Origin: Phyllostachys edulis
Lineage: Eukaryota > Streptophyta > Magnoliopsida > Poales > Poaceae
Assembly: GCA_036346405.1 (NCBI GenBank)
Contig: CM070561.1
Span: 7,504,834 to 7,568,833 of the forward strand
Direction: 5' to 3'
Length of the DNA stretch: 64,000 nucleotides
Shown: positions 32,962-43,724 of the stretch, one piece after another
How the letters are laid out: every line of letters starts with the position of its first letter
How positions within the stretch are numbered: the stretch's first letter is position 1
Made by a program: the position numbers and the translations under genes
Notes under the pieces: model-generated
What the model saw: the letters and a program-made list of their open reading frames with translations, nothing else
The model's database searches: none
Told to the model about the DNA's origin: nothing

Positions 32962-35037
32962 AATTTCGCCACATCTCTGAAACACAAGAGGCAAAACATT
33001 TCTATTGAGGATCTGGGTGCTAGTCTTGATGTTGAAGAGAAAGCTCGGGCAAAGAATGGTACACTAAAGATACAAGAGGGACAATCTCGCTCTAATGTTA
33101 TGCTGCACGTTGGCAATGGAAAGTACAAAGGGAAGGCTAAGGTCATTCCGACCACCAACTTTAAAAGGACCAACAAAAATAAGAAGAAAGTGAACATGGA
33201 TGATGCTATTTGCTTTGTTTGTGGCGAGAGTGGCCATTGGGCTCAAGGTAGTTAGAATCGCAATCCTACTCGTAGAATCTTACGATACGAACCCACGACA
33301 ACTTGTCGATCCAAATCGCACTATCGATCCTAGTACAAATATCTATATTATGGCATGAGCAATCTTGAGCTTGATAATGATAAGCTATTTTTATTCCTGG
33401 AGTATGTCTAGCTACTTTTAAGGAACATGCAAGCGTTGCAATTAGATATTGATTTACAAAAGTTATGAACATTTCTCATATAATTCTAGTAAACTAGTCA
33501 TGGTCATTGGTTGTTCTCCAGTAGTTCAGAAATATATCACCCATCATGTTAGTACCATTATGCTTTTCTGTCGTGCGATAAAAAGTGCTTTGTCCCTTTT
33601 TCAGTTATAAGTAAGTAGTAAACCATATAAGAATCATACAAACTTATAGTATAGATGTTAAATATGTGTATTTTTATAATTTCGTAGAATCGCCGTTTCT
33701 ACGATTCGATACTACGATTCGATCCTACCGAAAGCAAATCGATCCAACTTAGGATATCGACTCTGACTACCTTGATTGGGCCAAGAAATGCCACAAACGT
33801 ATGGGCAAGAAGAATCAGCCAGGGCAGAAGAAGTCTACAAATGTGACTATTAGCAATGCCTTGACATCCAGGTATGGTAATTTACCTACTATCTTTTCAA
33901 TATATCAATCTACTGATTGGTGGGTTGACACAGGGGTCAATATTCATTTGTGTGCTAATGCATCTTTGTTTTCTTCTTACCAGGTCACTCGGGTTCCTCC
34001 GTCGTGATGGGGAATGAGTCACATGCTTCTGTTCTTGGTGTTGGTATGGTAGATTTGAAGTTCACTTTGGGAAAGATCGTGTGGTTGAAGAACGTGCAGC
34101 ATGCCCAAAACCTTGTCAGCAGCTTCATTCTATGTCGAGATGGGTTCAAGTTGGTTTTTTAGTCTAATAAAGTAGCCGTGTCCAAATGTGGACTCTTCAT
34201 TGAAAAAAAAAAGCTATGAGTGCGAAGGCTTGTTCTGCTTTTCCCTTTCTGTTTTTTGTAATAAAGTTGTGAACCATATTTATGACTCAAATCGTGGTGA
34301 GGCAAATGTATGGCACTCACGTTTATGTAATATAAATTTTGGTTGTATGTCTCAGCTTTCCAATTTAAATTCAATTCCAAACTTTTCCATAGTCATAGGT
34401 TCCAAATACCAAATTTGTGTGCAAGCAAAACAACCTCGAAAACGTCATAAGGTCGTACGTGGAGGAAAGAAATTTAGTAAAATTGGAACTCATGCATTCA
34501 GACTTATGTGAAATGAATGGTATAATGACTAATGGAGGGAAAAGATATTTCGTGAATTTAATTGATGATGCCACTAGATACTGCTATGTGTATTTACTAA
34601 AAAATGAAGATGAGACATTAGACTACTTTAAAACCTATAAGGCTGAAGTTGAGAATCAACTAGACAGAAAGATTAAAAGAGTGAGGTCTGATTGTGGTGG
34701 AGAGTATTTTTCCAATGAGTTCAATCAATTTTGTGCAGAGTATTTTTTCCAATGAGTTCAATCAATTTTTGTGCGGAACATGGAATTATCCATAAAAGGC
34801 TTCATCTCAATCCAATAGGATTGCCAAAAGAAAGAACCTCATCTTGACTGACTTAGTGAATGTCCTGTTAGATACTGCATGTATGTCTAAGGCATAGTGG
34901 GGAAGGCTGTATTGTCTAAGGCATAGTGGGGAAGGCTATGTTGACTTCTTGTCATGTCCTGAATAGAGTTTCACTAAAAATAGCGAGGTAACTCCGTACG
35001 ATGATTGAAAAAGGAGAAAATCATCACGGTCCACTGC
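32962..35037 (+). pseudogene. Copia family 2 gag, protease and integrase fragment, copy 2
   Basis: This starts in gag at a place matching about 25310 of copy 1 and continues further downstream. It holds the zinc knuckle (split by a MITE), protease WWVDTGVNIHL (about 33920-33950), the GAG-pre-integrase region with VWHSRLCNINFGCMSQLSN (about 34300), then integrase: HSDLCEMNGIMTNGGKRYF (about 34500) and VRSDCGGEYFSNEF (about 34685). After a short local repeat (34733-34770) the frame is lost, and the sequence ends at 35037 in an ETPYDDWKRRK-like stretch of integrase. No RT or RNase H follows. It is not functional. Confidence 0.88.
33244..33774. mobile_element. Probable hAT-type MITE, 531 bp
   Basis: The ends are CAAGGTAGTTAGAATCG and the inverse of CAAGGTAGTCAGAGTCG. 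Flanks are ATTGGGCT (33236-33243) and ATTGGGCC (33775-33782), an 8-bp TSD with one mismatch. Copia copy 1 at about 25590-25610 shows the uninterrupted sequence. There is no coding capacity. Confidence 0.85.
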
Positions 35038-36272
35038 CTGTTCTTTCCAATCCAACATTTTTACGAAGAAAACAAGCATAAACAATGACGGCAAGTCAGC
35101 AACGGTGCAAGCTAGATTAAAAATCAGAGCATCAAAATTCATAGGAAAAAACTGTTGACCGGAAGCAGACATTGCAGGAGAAGAGTCACACACCCATAGC
35201 ACATGTCATGAAGGTCGTCACACGTGGTGTACGTTCTTCAAAGATGACCAACAAGCTCATGGCGAGAAGGTCAAATGCAACTTGTAATTCATGCACTAGT
35301 CTCGAGAGTGGTTGAGCCCTTCATAAGCATATGGATCAAACATCCGTTTCTACTCGGAATTTCTAGGAATTAGTCCTTTGGATAGCTGAATTTTGCGTCA
35401 CAGCAACACATGTATCATCCTAGAAAATTCCAAAAGTTCACTCATGCATTGAAGAAGGTGACAAGTTTTAGTACCATATTACTAGTCTAGATAGAGGGAG
35501 ACCAACTTATAAGACGGAGTTGATCTTACCTATCACCTCGCCATGCCACCCCATCGTCCGCATGCATGTGAATGATGCGACGATTTCTGGTCCGGTTGTG
35601 TGCGAAGCGGTAGCTTCTGTTCAAACCGAACGTTTGAATCACACTAATCCTACACGTCTGTTATAGTTTCCAATTTTTTCTACGTTGTTATTGGCCTTCC
35701 TTTCCGAGCTCATCTGTTTCTATACGAGGAGACATCCTCTCGATCCAGACACATGTGCGAGAGAAAACCATTGTCCTTCGCTCCTCTGTGCTACGTTGCT
35801 TCTGGCTACTTCATCCCTGTGCCGGCGTACACCGTCACGGGGAGAGCAGTATCTCCGAAGCCAGCGTCCCTCTTGATCCTGTACGGGTTGGGACGAATCA
35901 AATTTTTGGGAAGCATTCACGCGACTACTCACGGCTTCCCTCATCATTGGCTTCTCGTCGTCTTCGCATCTGACTCTACCGGGACCATCGTCGGAGCGAT
36001 CCTCTCTAAGCCGCGGTGATCCGCTTTGTCATGGCTAAATCTTACTTACTAGATTTTAGTCATGTGATGATGATGTTCTCTATTATTTTTAGTAGAATTT
36101 ATATGATAGGCTTTGTTTTATTTGCGTATATATATGAGATAGGTGTATTTGATATTACAATCAAGGTACTTTTCGTAGTTGAAAATATGCATAGTATATA
36201 TATGTATTTTACTTTTATACTGATCATTGTTTTAGGAATTAAAATAATCACACTTTGGCACTTATATCTAAC
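35038..36272. repeat. Duplicated segment: SDR upstream DNA plus copia family 2 LTR (copy 2)
   Basis: Collinear with 2162-3367 followed by 24708-24846, and therefore the intact version of the site hit by the 21-kb element. It ends ATATCTAACA at 36272. Relative to copy 1 it lacks two short stretches near 35620 and 35666. Its left edge abuts truncated integrase, so the junction is a rearrangement. Confidence 0.68.
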
Positions 36273-37015
36273 AGTATCGCCACTCGTGGCAAGTCGTAAC
36301 CATGGTCGGTTAAAGGCACGTAGCGGTCTAAACCCATCACTGTTAGTAGCTTTATGTTGTAGTATACCGCTGATCACTCAGCCATCGTGGTTTGCTTGTA
36401 TAGTTGCTGAGCTTTAGATTACTTTGGCTTTGTAACTGTGACATCACGATCGTACGTGCAACGAAACCAATACCACACAGGTCCGTGCACGTTGACGACT
36501 TACGGTCACTCGCCGAGACTTTTCTCTATTTGCAGACGGAAAAGTGGAAGCCACAGTTGGAAAATTTCCAGTTTTTGGCTTATCTAGTGCGTTTCCTATC
36601 AAAATACAAATGTAAAAAATAGTACCTCCTCAGCAGAAAACGGCCGCGGTAGAAGGTCTGCCGTGCTCCCCACGAAGCGGCAGCTGACCTGCCGCGTGGG
36701 CAGACGGGCTGCAGCGCGGCAGGCCACTCCACGCTGAATGGGAACTCGTCACATGGCCTACCGCGTACCCGAGAGGCAGTAGGGTCCTTTGTCATGTCTT
36801 TTGAGCACGACACAGGTGCCAAATCGTGCAATGTAGCAGAAAGAATATTGCGGTAGAATACATACTTCACCATTGCAAACATAGGTAATTCTCGCTGGGA
36901 ACGGACGCTGCGTGAAAGCCTGATCGTTCTAGGTGTCGAACACGGCAACTTATTCCACCAACAACAACGATACTTCGCCAAACAAATCGCAAAAACTTTG
37001 TCGATCGCGAGTTGG
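36273..37015. other. No gene; 3' flank of the SDR gene
   Basis: Unique-looking intergenic DNA. A GC-rich part (about 36640-36780) has no recognisable coding content. The stretch at 36481-36580, with GCACGTTGACGACTTACGG and a later GGAAAATTTCCAG, resembles 40050-40190 and, more weakly, 42150-42250, suggesting repeated array flanks. Positions 36925-36970 match the SDR copy 2 3' flank near 40610-40660, so this is probably 3' UTR. Confidence 0.5.
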
Positions 37016-38146
37016 TCAGCGTGCCTGGAGGTTGGGCCGCTTCACCACCGTGTACGTGCCATCCACGACGAGGTTGTGGCCGCTGACGTACTTGGCCTCG
37101 TCCGACGCCAGGTACACGGCCGCCCTCGCCACGTCCTCCGCCTCCAGCACCGCGCCGCGCAGCTCGCTCACATCCTTCTCGACCATCCGCCTCCGCTCCT
37201 CGTCGCTCGACTCGGGGAATACCTGGGCCAGCGCGCCCAACACGAGCGGCGTCGCGATGCCGTGCGGCGAGATGGAGTTCACCCGCACGCCCTGGCTCGC
37301 CAGCTCCCCCGCCACCGACCGCACCAGGCCGATCACGGTCGCCTTCGAGATGCTGTACGCGTGGGGCATCGCGCCGCCCTGAATCCCCGCGACGCTGGCC
37401 GTGCACAGGATGCACCCGCTCTGGCGAGGGACCATCACGCGCGCGCCGTGCTTCACGCCCGCGACCATGGCCCTGGCGTTGATCGCCATCACGCGGTCGA
37501 ACTCCGCCAGGTCGAGGGAGCCCAGGGGGATCGGGGCCATGGAGCCGCTGACGCCCGCGTTGTTGTAGAGGACGTCAAGGTGGCCGTGGAGCTCCACGGC
37601 ACGGTCCACTGCCGCGGCGACCTGCGCCTCGTCGGTCACGTCGCACCGCGTGTAGGTCGCGCGCGGGCCGAGCTCGGCGGCGATAGAGCGGCCGACGTCG
37701 TCCTGGATGTCGGCGAGGATGACCTTCGCGCCATTCTTGATGAACTCTGCCGCGGTCGCCTTGCCGACGCCACTGGCGGCGCCGGTGATCACGGCCACCT
37801 TCCCGGCCAACCTACATGCCCCACAATTCGGACAAAGTTAAAACCGGCTGTTTGACAAGCAACACCGGCAACAAGGGTGCAAGCTGATGAAGAAACCTTT
37901 CAGAATTCGAAGACGTGGAGAAGTGGCTCGCGACGAGACCGGCCGTAGCTCTGCTCTGCCCCCTGCACCCAATTGGTTTGCACTATGCACAGATCAGTGC
38001 TTACTCTTGCCACCCAAGAAGGAAATCAACAAATGTTGAAACAACAGGAAACTAACAAGCTACTGCAGAGAATTGTGCCCATGGCCATGGGCCATGAGTA
38101 GTACTGACATCACGTACCTCAGAGCGATGTGCATTGCTCTGAACAT
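37016..38146 (-). CDS. Short-chain dehydrogenase/reductase, momilactone-A-synthase-like (two exons)
   Basis: Exon 1 is 38146-38118 (29 nt, MFRAMHIAL plus a split Arg codon) and exon 2 is 37811-37016, giving 274 residues, normal for this plant SDR class. Exon 1 ends at a GTACGTG donor and exon 2 follows a TGTAG acceptor; the second SDR copy has the same structure. Visible features are the NAD-binding TGAASGVG (19-26), Asp44 in the ILADIQD strand (favouring NAD), NNAG (93-96), catalytic Asn121, Ser149, and Tyr162/Lys166 in YSISK. The family oxidises alcohols of terpenoids, phenolics or hormones. The exact substrate is not deducible. Coding GC content is much higher than in the surrounding transposons. 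A TATA box lies at 38268-38274, with a MULE just beyond it. It is the only host gene here that looks intact. Confidence 0.88.
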
Positions 38147-38267
38147 TGCGAGCTGATTGCGTGTTCTTGGTTCCTCGTACTTCAGTCCCTCCAACAGTCC
38201 AGCTGCTTCACTCTGAGCTAAAGCTGTCTTACAAGTTTACCCTGTTCGCAGAAAGACCATGACCTCA

Positions 38268-38274
38268 TTATATA
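38268..38274 (-). promoter_or_regulatory. TATA box of the SDR gene
   Basis: TATATAA on the minus strand lies about 120 bp upstream of the start codon. The 9-bp TSD of an 840-bp MULE begins four bases further upstream, so upstream elements have been displaced. Confidence 0.6.
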
Positions 38275-38286
38275 CTGCTTTTATTT

Positions 38287-39126
38287 GAATCTTTTTTTGA
38301 TTTGACCCCGTAGCGTCTACATAATTGCAAAAATAGCCTCTCTTTCATCGTATTTATAAAATTAGCCTCCATGTGAGCGCGGAATCGTCGTGGGGCCGAC
38401 GCGTGTCCCCTTCCGCGGTCGCCGAGCGCGGAAAGGCAACAGCCATCGTGGCAGACCACGCCAACGCAGAAGGGAACGATTGGCGCGGGAGGTGACGGGC
38501 CCAGCGACATTCCGCGGTCGCCGAGCGCGAAAACAGTTCGCGCTTTCCACGGTCGCCAAACATAGGACGAGACTATTACCGCGCGGGCGTGAAACCAGAG
38601 GCCGAGCACGCTACCGCGCTTACCGAGCGCGGAAACCTCACACATGCAATCTTGCATCCTATTCAAACATTAAAAAATACTTAACATTCCGATTCACTGC
38701 TTCATATATTAAAAAATTGCAAAAATGCTTGCGTTAGTACTTCACCGATCCGATTCATGCATTAAAAAATTGCAAAAACGCTTGCGTTAGTACTTCACCG
38801 ATTCATGCATTAAAAAATTGCAAAAACGCTGAATGCTTGCGTTACCGCGCTGGGCTGCCGCGGAATGCTGCCAGTATTCTCCCGCGCTCAGCGACCGCGG
38901 AATATTGCTGGGCCTGCCATCTCCCGCGGCCAATCGTTCCCTTCCGCGTTGGCGCGGCCTGCCGCGATGGCTGTTGCCTTTCCGCGCTCGGCGACCGCGG
39001 AAGGGGACACGTGTCGGTCCCACGACGATTCCGCGCTCGTATGGGGGCTAATTTTGCAAATACGGTGAAAGAGAGGTTATTTTTGCAATTATGTAGGCGC
39101 TACAGGGCCAAATCAAAAAAAGATTC
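38287..39126. mobile_element. Non-autonomous MULE with long inverted repeats, 840 bp
   Basis: It begins GAATCTTTTTTTGATTTG and ends with the inverse of the same, flanked by CTTTTATTT at 38278-38286 and 39127-39135 (9 bp, as for Mutator-like elements). The inverted arms run about 250 bp each with scattered differences. Inner parts are rich in CGCGGTCGCCGAGCGCGGAA and its inverse, so the whole can fold into a long hairpin. Between the arms are short direct repeats around TTAAAAAATTGCAAAAACGC. No transposase is encoded. Confidence 0.9.
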
Positions 39127-40671
39127 CTTTTATTTTCCAGATTTTCCTTAGCTTCTGTTTCTTTAAAGGCACCCAATCGGAAGGAGCAGCGTATCCCGCG
39201 AGGCCAAAAAAAAGCGACCGCGGAGTGAAGCCTGCGCGTGGAGTGATGGCCCGGTGGGGCCCGTGGCATGAGGCAAGACCAAAAAACGCGGACGAGTGCC
39301 CCCTCGTGCGCGGAAAAAGGTAGCAGCTAGTGCGTGGGGCCTGCACGTGGAGAGGACACGCGTTCAATCGCACGAAGAAAAATTTCAGCGCTCGATCGAA
39401 CAGCCGAGAAAGAAAGCAAACAAAGATCGGATAGCTAAAAATAAAGTGACGTGGATCTCTATCTGCCTCTGAAAGTGCTAGGCATTTATTCCGGAGGATT
39501 CTGTATCTTCTGACACGAAATTTTCTAGAAAGAAGATTTGTTGACCGGGAGCAGACATTACAGGAGAAGAGCCACATCACATCACCAAACTGTCAAGAAA
39601 GTCGGCACACGTCGCTGTACATTCTTGAAAATCGACAAGCTCATCTGCACATGGCAAGGAGGCCAACTGCCACCTGTTCATGTCCTAGACTTGAGCACCG
39701 GAGGGAATCGCATCCTCTGCCTTCTTGTACTATAGGCCGCAGAGGCACAGCCTTGACAACCGTGGGATCGAGAATAAACGCTCTAGATGAATGCAAAGAG
39801 AGATTGAGCATATGGATGAAAGATCAATTTTTACATGGGGCTCTGGGGAAAAGAAGAAGAATCAGTTGCTGCTTTTGCTTGGGAAACTTTAAACTTCACC
39901 ATTTTTCAGCCGATGCAAAGAGAGAGGTTTAAAGTTTAAACTATCTGATGGTGAGCCCTGTGGGGCCCAAACCAACCTTACTCTTTCAGCCGCCCCTAGT
40001 CGTGACTCGTGACACCGTAACGGTCTATGCTTCTGTGACATGATGATGATCACACGCACGTCGATGACTTGCGCGGCCAAGCGGGCCCGACTCTTCCCTA
40101 CAGTCAGCGCATGCGGCCACCAGTCAGTCGATCAAACTTTTCTCGGTCGATCAGACTCTTCTCTTCTAGTAGACTGGAAATTTCCATTCCTCGTGAGGGA
40201 AATGTTTTCTTGGTGTGCGGAGATAAAACTTATTTCTCACACGCAATATATTTAAGAATAGGGAATTAAGGATTTGCCACTTTATTTGATGTTGTCACTC
40301 GATTTATCATTGATGCGTGGGTCTAAGGACCATATGCCAGTGATATAATGGAGTGACAAATCCTGAAACACCAATGAATGAACCAACAAATCCTAAATTA
40401 TCCCATTAAAGAATAGATGATTCGAACCTGAGATGGTTAGCGCTTCACCATGGTATACTATGGAGCTGTCGAGTGATTTGACGCAAAAGCTCTGGGTTAC
40501 TTCCACGGTTGCTATTTGACACGTCAATCGTGCAACGCAACACAGAATGAACATCACGGTGGAACTCATGCATACTCCATTTTTGCAAACACAATTCTTG
40601 CTATACGGAGCATTCTAGGTGTCGAACACGGCAGCCCTGCTTATTCCGACGGCAACAACGATGGTAAACGC
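39127..40671. other. No gene; intergenic DNA with repeated SDR flanking sequence
   Basis: The stretch at 39538-39680, with TTGACCGGGAGCAGACATTACAGGAGAAGA-like content, is related to 2277-2420 and 35150-35300, marking it as old upstream DNA of the intact SDR gene. The stretch at 40050-40200 resembles 36480-36580. Positions 40610-40671 are the 3' flank of the second SDR copy. A small inverted repeat lies at 40267-40369. Otherwise I see nothing. Confidence 0.5.
40267..40369. repeat. Short inverted repeat, possibly a small MITE
   Basis: GGATTTGCCACTTTAT at the left is inverted at the right as ATAATGGAGTGACAAATCC. No convincing TSD was found, so assignment to a MITE family is tentative. Confidence 0.45.
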
Positions 40672-41794
40672 TCAACGCGCCGGCGTGCCGACCCCTTTAT
40701 GCACCTTCAGCGGCGTCATGATGGCGTGCGGCGAGATGGCGTTTACCCGCACGCCGTCACGCGCCAGCGGCCCCGCCACCGCCCGCACGATCCCGATGAC
40801 GGTGGCCTTCGAGATGGCGTACGCTGGTAGCGAGCCGGACGTGAGCACGCCTACGACGCTGGCAGTGCAGAGGATGCTGCCGTGGCGGCGTGGGACCATG
40901 ACGCGCGCGGCGTGCTTGATGCCGGCGAGCGTCGCCCGGGCGTTCACCGCCATCACGCGGTCGAAGTTGGCGAGGTCGAGGGAGCCCATAGGGTCCGCTG
41001 CTGCGGACCCGAAGATGCCGGCGTTGTTGAAGAGGATATCAAGGTGGCCGTGCCGCTTGACGGCGAGGTCGATTGCCGCGGCGATCTGTGACTCCTCGGT
41101 GACGTCGCAGCGGGTATATGCCGCGTCCGGGCCAAGCCCCGCTGCAACAGAGCGGCCAAGGTCGTCCTGCACGTCGGCAATGATGACCTTCGCGCCATTC
41201 TTGATGAACTCTGCGGCAGTCGCCTTACCGATGCCGCTAGCGGCGCCGGTGACGACGGCCACCTTGCCGGCCAACCTACACACCCGCGATTCAGATACTC
41301 TTTGATCATTAGGGATTTTTGGAACCTCACATGCTAAGCAAGAGAGCATAAGGAACGAAAAGAAGAGTGCAGGAGAAGAAAAAACAAACAAAAATGGAAC
41401 CTTTGAGAATGCGAAGCAATTGACAAGTGGTTGACGAAGGGACGAGGAGAAGTTGACCCTGCAGCTCTGCTCTTCCCCCTGCCACACTCTGAAGCAATTT
41501 TTTAGCTGGCAAGGTGCAAAAACGTCCGAATTATGAGGAATGGATTAATGCAGTCCGGATTAAGCAAGGTGGGACTAAACTCTCGTGCACTCATGCGCGC
41601 GCACACATGTGCCACATGAGCTCAATTCATATTGGGCTAAGATATCGCACCTATGTAATTCATCTCATTCCTCAAACCAAACAAGACGTAGGGTGGTTGA
41701 TGCTAGAACCAACCCATTCCTCGAAACGAAACAACCCATACATGAGGAAGAAGATCGAGACAGACCTGAGAGCGAGGTGCATTGCTCTGAACAT
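40672..41794 (-). pseudogene. SDR copy 2, lacking its C-terminal part
   Basis: It has the same gene structure as the intact copy: exon 1 at 41794-41766 (29 nt, MFRAMHLAL plus split Arg) and exon 2 from 41275. TGAASGIG (19-26), Asp44, NNAG (93-96), Asn121, Ser149 and Tyr162/Lys166 are present at identical positions. After the SPHAIMTPL segment (about residue 199) the sequence jumps directly to DNA matching the other gene's 3' flank, giving 11 unrelated residues and a stop at 210 instead of 274. The lost part holds the final helices and strand that complete the substrate pocket and subunit interface, so activity is unlikely. A reading with a further exon cannot be fully excluded. Confidence 0.78.
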
Positions 41795-42390
41795 GGTGAG
41801 CGGATTGTGATGTGTTCCTCCTGCTCCCGGGCTTCACTTTTACATAAGCAACACATGGATGTTGCTTGCAAATCGCTCTGGTCGGGTAGATATCGAGTCA
41901 GATACTCGTCTTATCGAGCTTTTTCTGAAACTGTCATAGTTTGATTTAATATCATTTTATTTTTAGTTTGGAAGTATTTTTAGAACCGAACTAACGAGCC
42001 GAGCCTGAACAAAATCCAATTTCATTCCGAATTAACACATTTCAATGTTTAACCAATTAACAAGTGCAATTAGAATAATTTTAAACCGAACCAACCAGCC
42101 ATACTAAAAAGCTTTTTTTCCATCCCTCTAGTCTCATGCCATGTGGAGCTATCCCAACACAAGTCCATGCACGTTCATGACTTGGCCAGAGTGGACTAGC
42201 GGAAATGTACAATACTTTTGGACCACGTGGTAGATATTTGCAAAACTTCCAGATCAAGGTCACCGCAGCAATGTCAAAGATGAGCTCCAAACGCGCGGCC
42301 ATCGTGGATGCATTTACTTATATTTTTTTCAAAATGAATCATTTTTAATAATTCTATACAAATAAACCACGGTTTGATACTTTTAGAAAA
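41795..42390. other. No gene recognised
   Basis: Upstream flank of SDR copy 2 followed by AT-rich intergenic DNA. The stretch at 42150-42250 (TCCATGCACGTTCATGACTTGG) weakly resembles the repeated array flanks. No clear TATA box was found. Confidence 0.4.
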
Positions 42391-42609
42391 ATAACCTATG
42401 ATCGCTGGGCTACCGCACGACTGCACCCAATCGCTCTGTGGCCTATCGATTAACTGATGTTGGAAGCCCAGTCGTGTGAAGGAAACGTGACTGAGACCTT
42501 GTCTACCACATATCTCAGTCGCGATTGAGGCCCATGTCGAGCACAATCGCTGGGCCTGATCTGCGACTGAGGTCAGTCGCAGATCAGGCCGGCGATAGTA
42601 GGCTATTTT
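42391..42609. repeat. Inverted-repeat element with a perfect 38-bp hairpin
   Basis: Outer arms AAAAATAACCTATGATCGC and the inverse of AAAAATAGCCTACTATCGC enclose GC-rich DNA with CAGTCG and CAATCGCTGGG motifs. At 42553-42590 an 18-base arm beginning GGCCTGATCTGCG is followed by GG and its exact complement. The arms look like the ends of MULE-type elements, but no TSD was established. Confidence 0.55.
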
Positions 42610-42968
42610 TTAAAGAAATAATTTAAATAAATTTCGCTTTAATTTTACAAAATTAAATGGTTGGAAAAGTTGTTTGTGAATAATTGTTAGTGATAAAAAA
42701 AAGATGGAGTTAGCTGACTGCAATTATTTGTAAATAAATCATGTTTTAATCGTTTTACGTGGATGTTCACCAAATTTGGCAAAATATTTTTGTAATCTTC
42801 TGTTTGAGCGAGATGAGAATGGAGCAATGAAGATGAGATTACAAGCCCAACATAATACTTGACCATGAAAGTCTGAATTACATGACACAACGGGTTTGGT
42901 TAGATGCATATGTTTGCAAGGCTATTCCTACAACACAAATAGCTACATGCACGAAACTTCGACTCGAA

Positions 42969-43590
42969 CTACAAACACATCTTTTGGAAATGAAAATAAT
43001 TGACGATGAAAATCAAGTCACGCTTGTGGACATACGTCCTACTCCCCCTTGCGAGCATGAGCCTTCGCGTGGGCCTCACAATACTCAACCCAACGGTCTT
43101 TTTCAGTTCGTCCTTATCCAGAATAATCTTCGGTGCAACAGTGGCATCAGGGACCATCGGTGCCTTTCCATTTTCTCTGTTCCCGATTGAGTAAGGTTTG
43201 CAACGGGTAAAGGTCTCGGGCAAAACAGCGTACTTCAGCATGTATTCTTGCTGAGTGAATGCCTTGTCATACTTCTCCAAGCCTTCTATCCATTGGAAGA
43301 AGTTGCAATGCTGCGACGGATGCCATGCACAGATAAAGTTAGTGATATTTAAAATGCAACATGCAATGCGAAATATAGATGTATAACATTCACTTACGCG
43401 GCAATCCCTGCACATGTAGTAAGCTCATGCAGCAGTACTAGGATGTGTAGATTGAATGATCCATGTCGGGTTACTGTAGGCGTGGAAACTCTGGTGGTGC
43501 AGGAGCATCCTTGCAGAAACTATCAGGTTATGTCCGTGCCTTCCTAGCAGCCCATTTCCGCTTCTGGAGCAACTCCCTATAGTTTGACAT
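42969..43590 (-). pseudogene. Decayed GRF-zinc-finger-type gene
   Basis: Read on the minus strand from an ATG at 43590: SNYRELLQKRKWAARKAR, a stop at about 43528, remnants of a proline-rich linker (APAPPEFPR), then CRDC near 43410 and HPSQHCNFFQWIEGLEKYD near 43320-43270, the closing CxFFxW part of a GRF-type finger. A Lys/Arg-rich tail follows. The second half of the finger and the tail share a frame, whereas the upstream part is broken by stops. It resembles, at the domain level, the gene at 55880-56488 inside the large MULE. The biochemical role is unknown; GRF fingers bind single-stranded nucleic acid in other proteins. Confidence 0.55.
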
Positions 43591-43712
43591 CCCAAACCGG
43601 GCGGAGTGACCTCCTGTGTCTCTCTTTTCCTCTACCTCTCTTCTCTTTCCCCTCTCCTTGTTTTTTCAAACTAGCTCGAATGTAGTCTTGCCTTGTAGTT
43701 GTGAGTATGACC

Positions 43713-43721
43713 TGATTTTAT
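43713..43721 (-). promoter_or_regulatory. Putative TATA box of the decayed GRF gene
   Basis: CTATAAAAT on the minus strand, about 125 bp upstream of the ATG at 43590, followed by a pyrimidine-rich leader on the plus strand. Confidence 0.4.
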
Positions 43722-43724
43722 AGG

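Noticed and set aside
36998..37855. Long plus-strand open frame (285 codons) over the SDR gene
   Set aside because: It is the antisense shadow of the GC-rich SDR exon and encodes a His/Arg/Asp-rich protein of no known type. The minus strand carries all SDR motifs.
38268..39151. Several open frames in the 840-bp MULE
   Set aside because: All mirror each other on the two inverted arms and give Arg-rich translations from CGCGG repeats; non-coding.
40619..41305. Plus-strand open frame of 228 codons over SDR copy 2
   Set aside because: Antisense shadow of the SDR exon, rich in Thr, Ser and Arg, with no domain.
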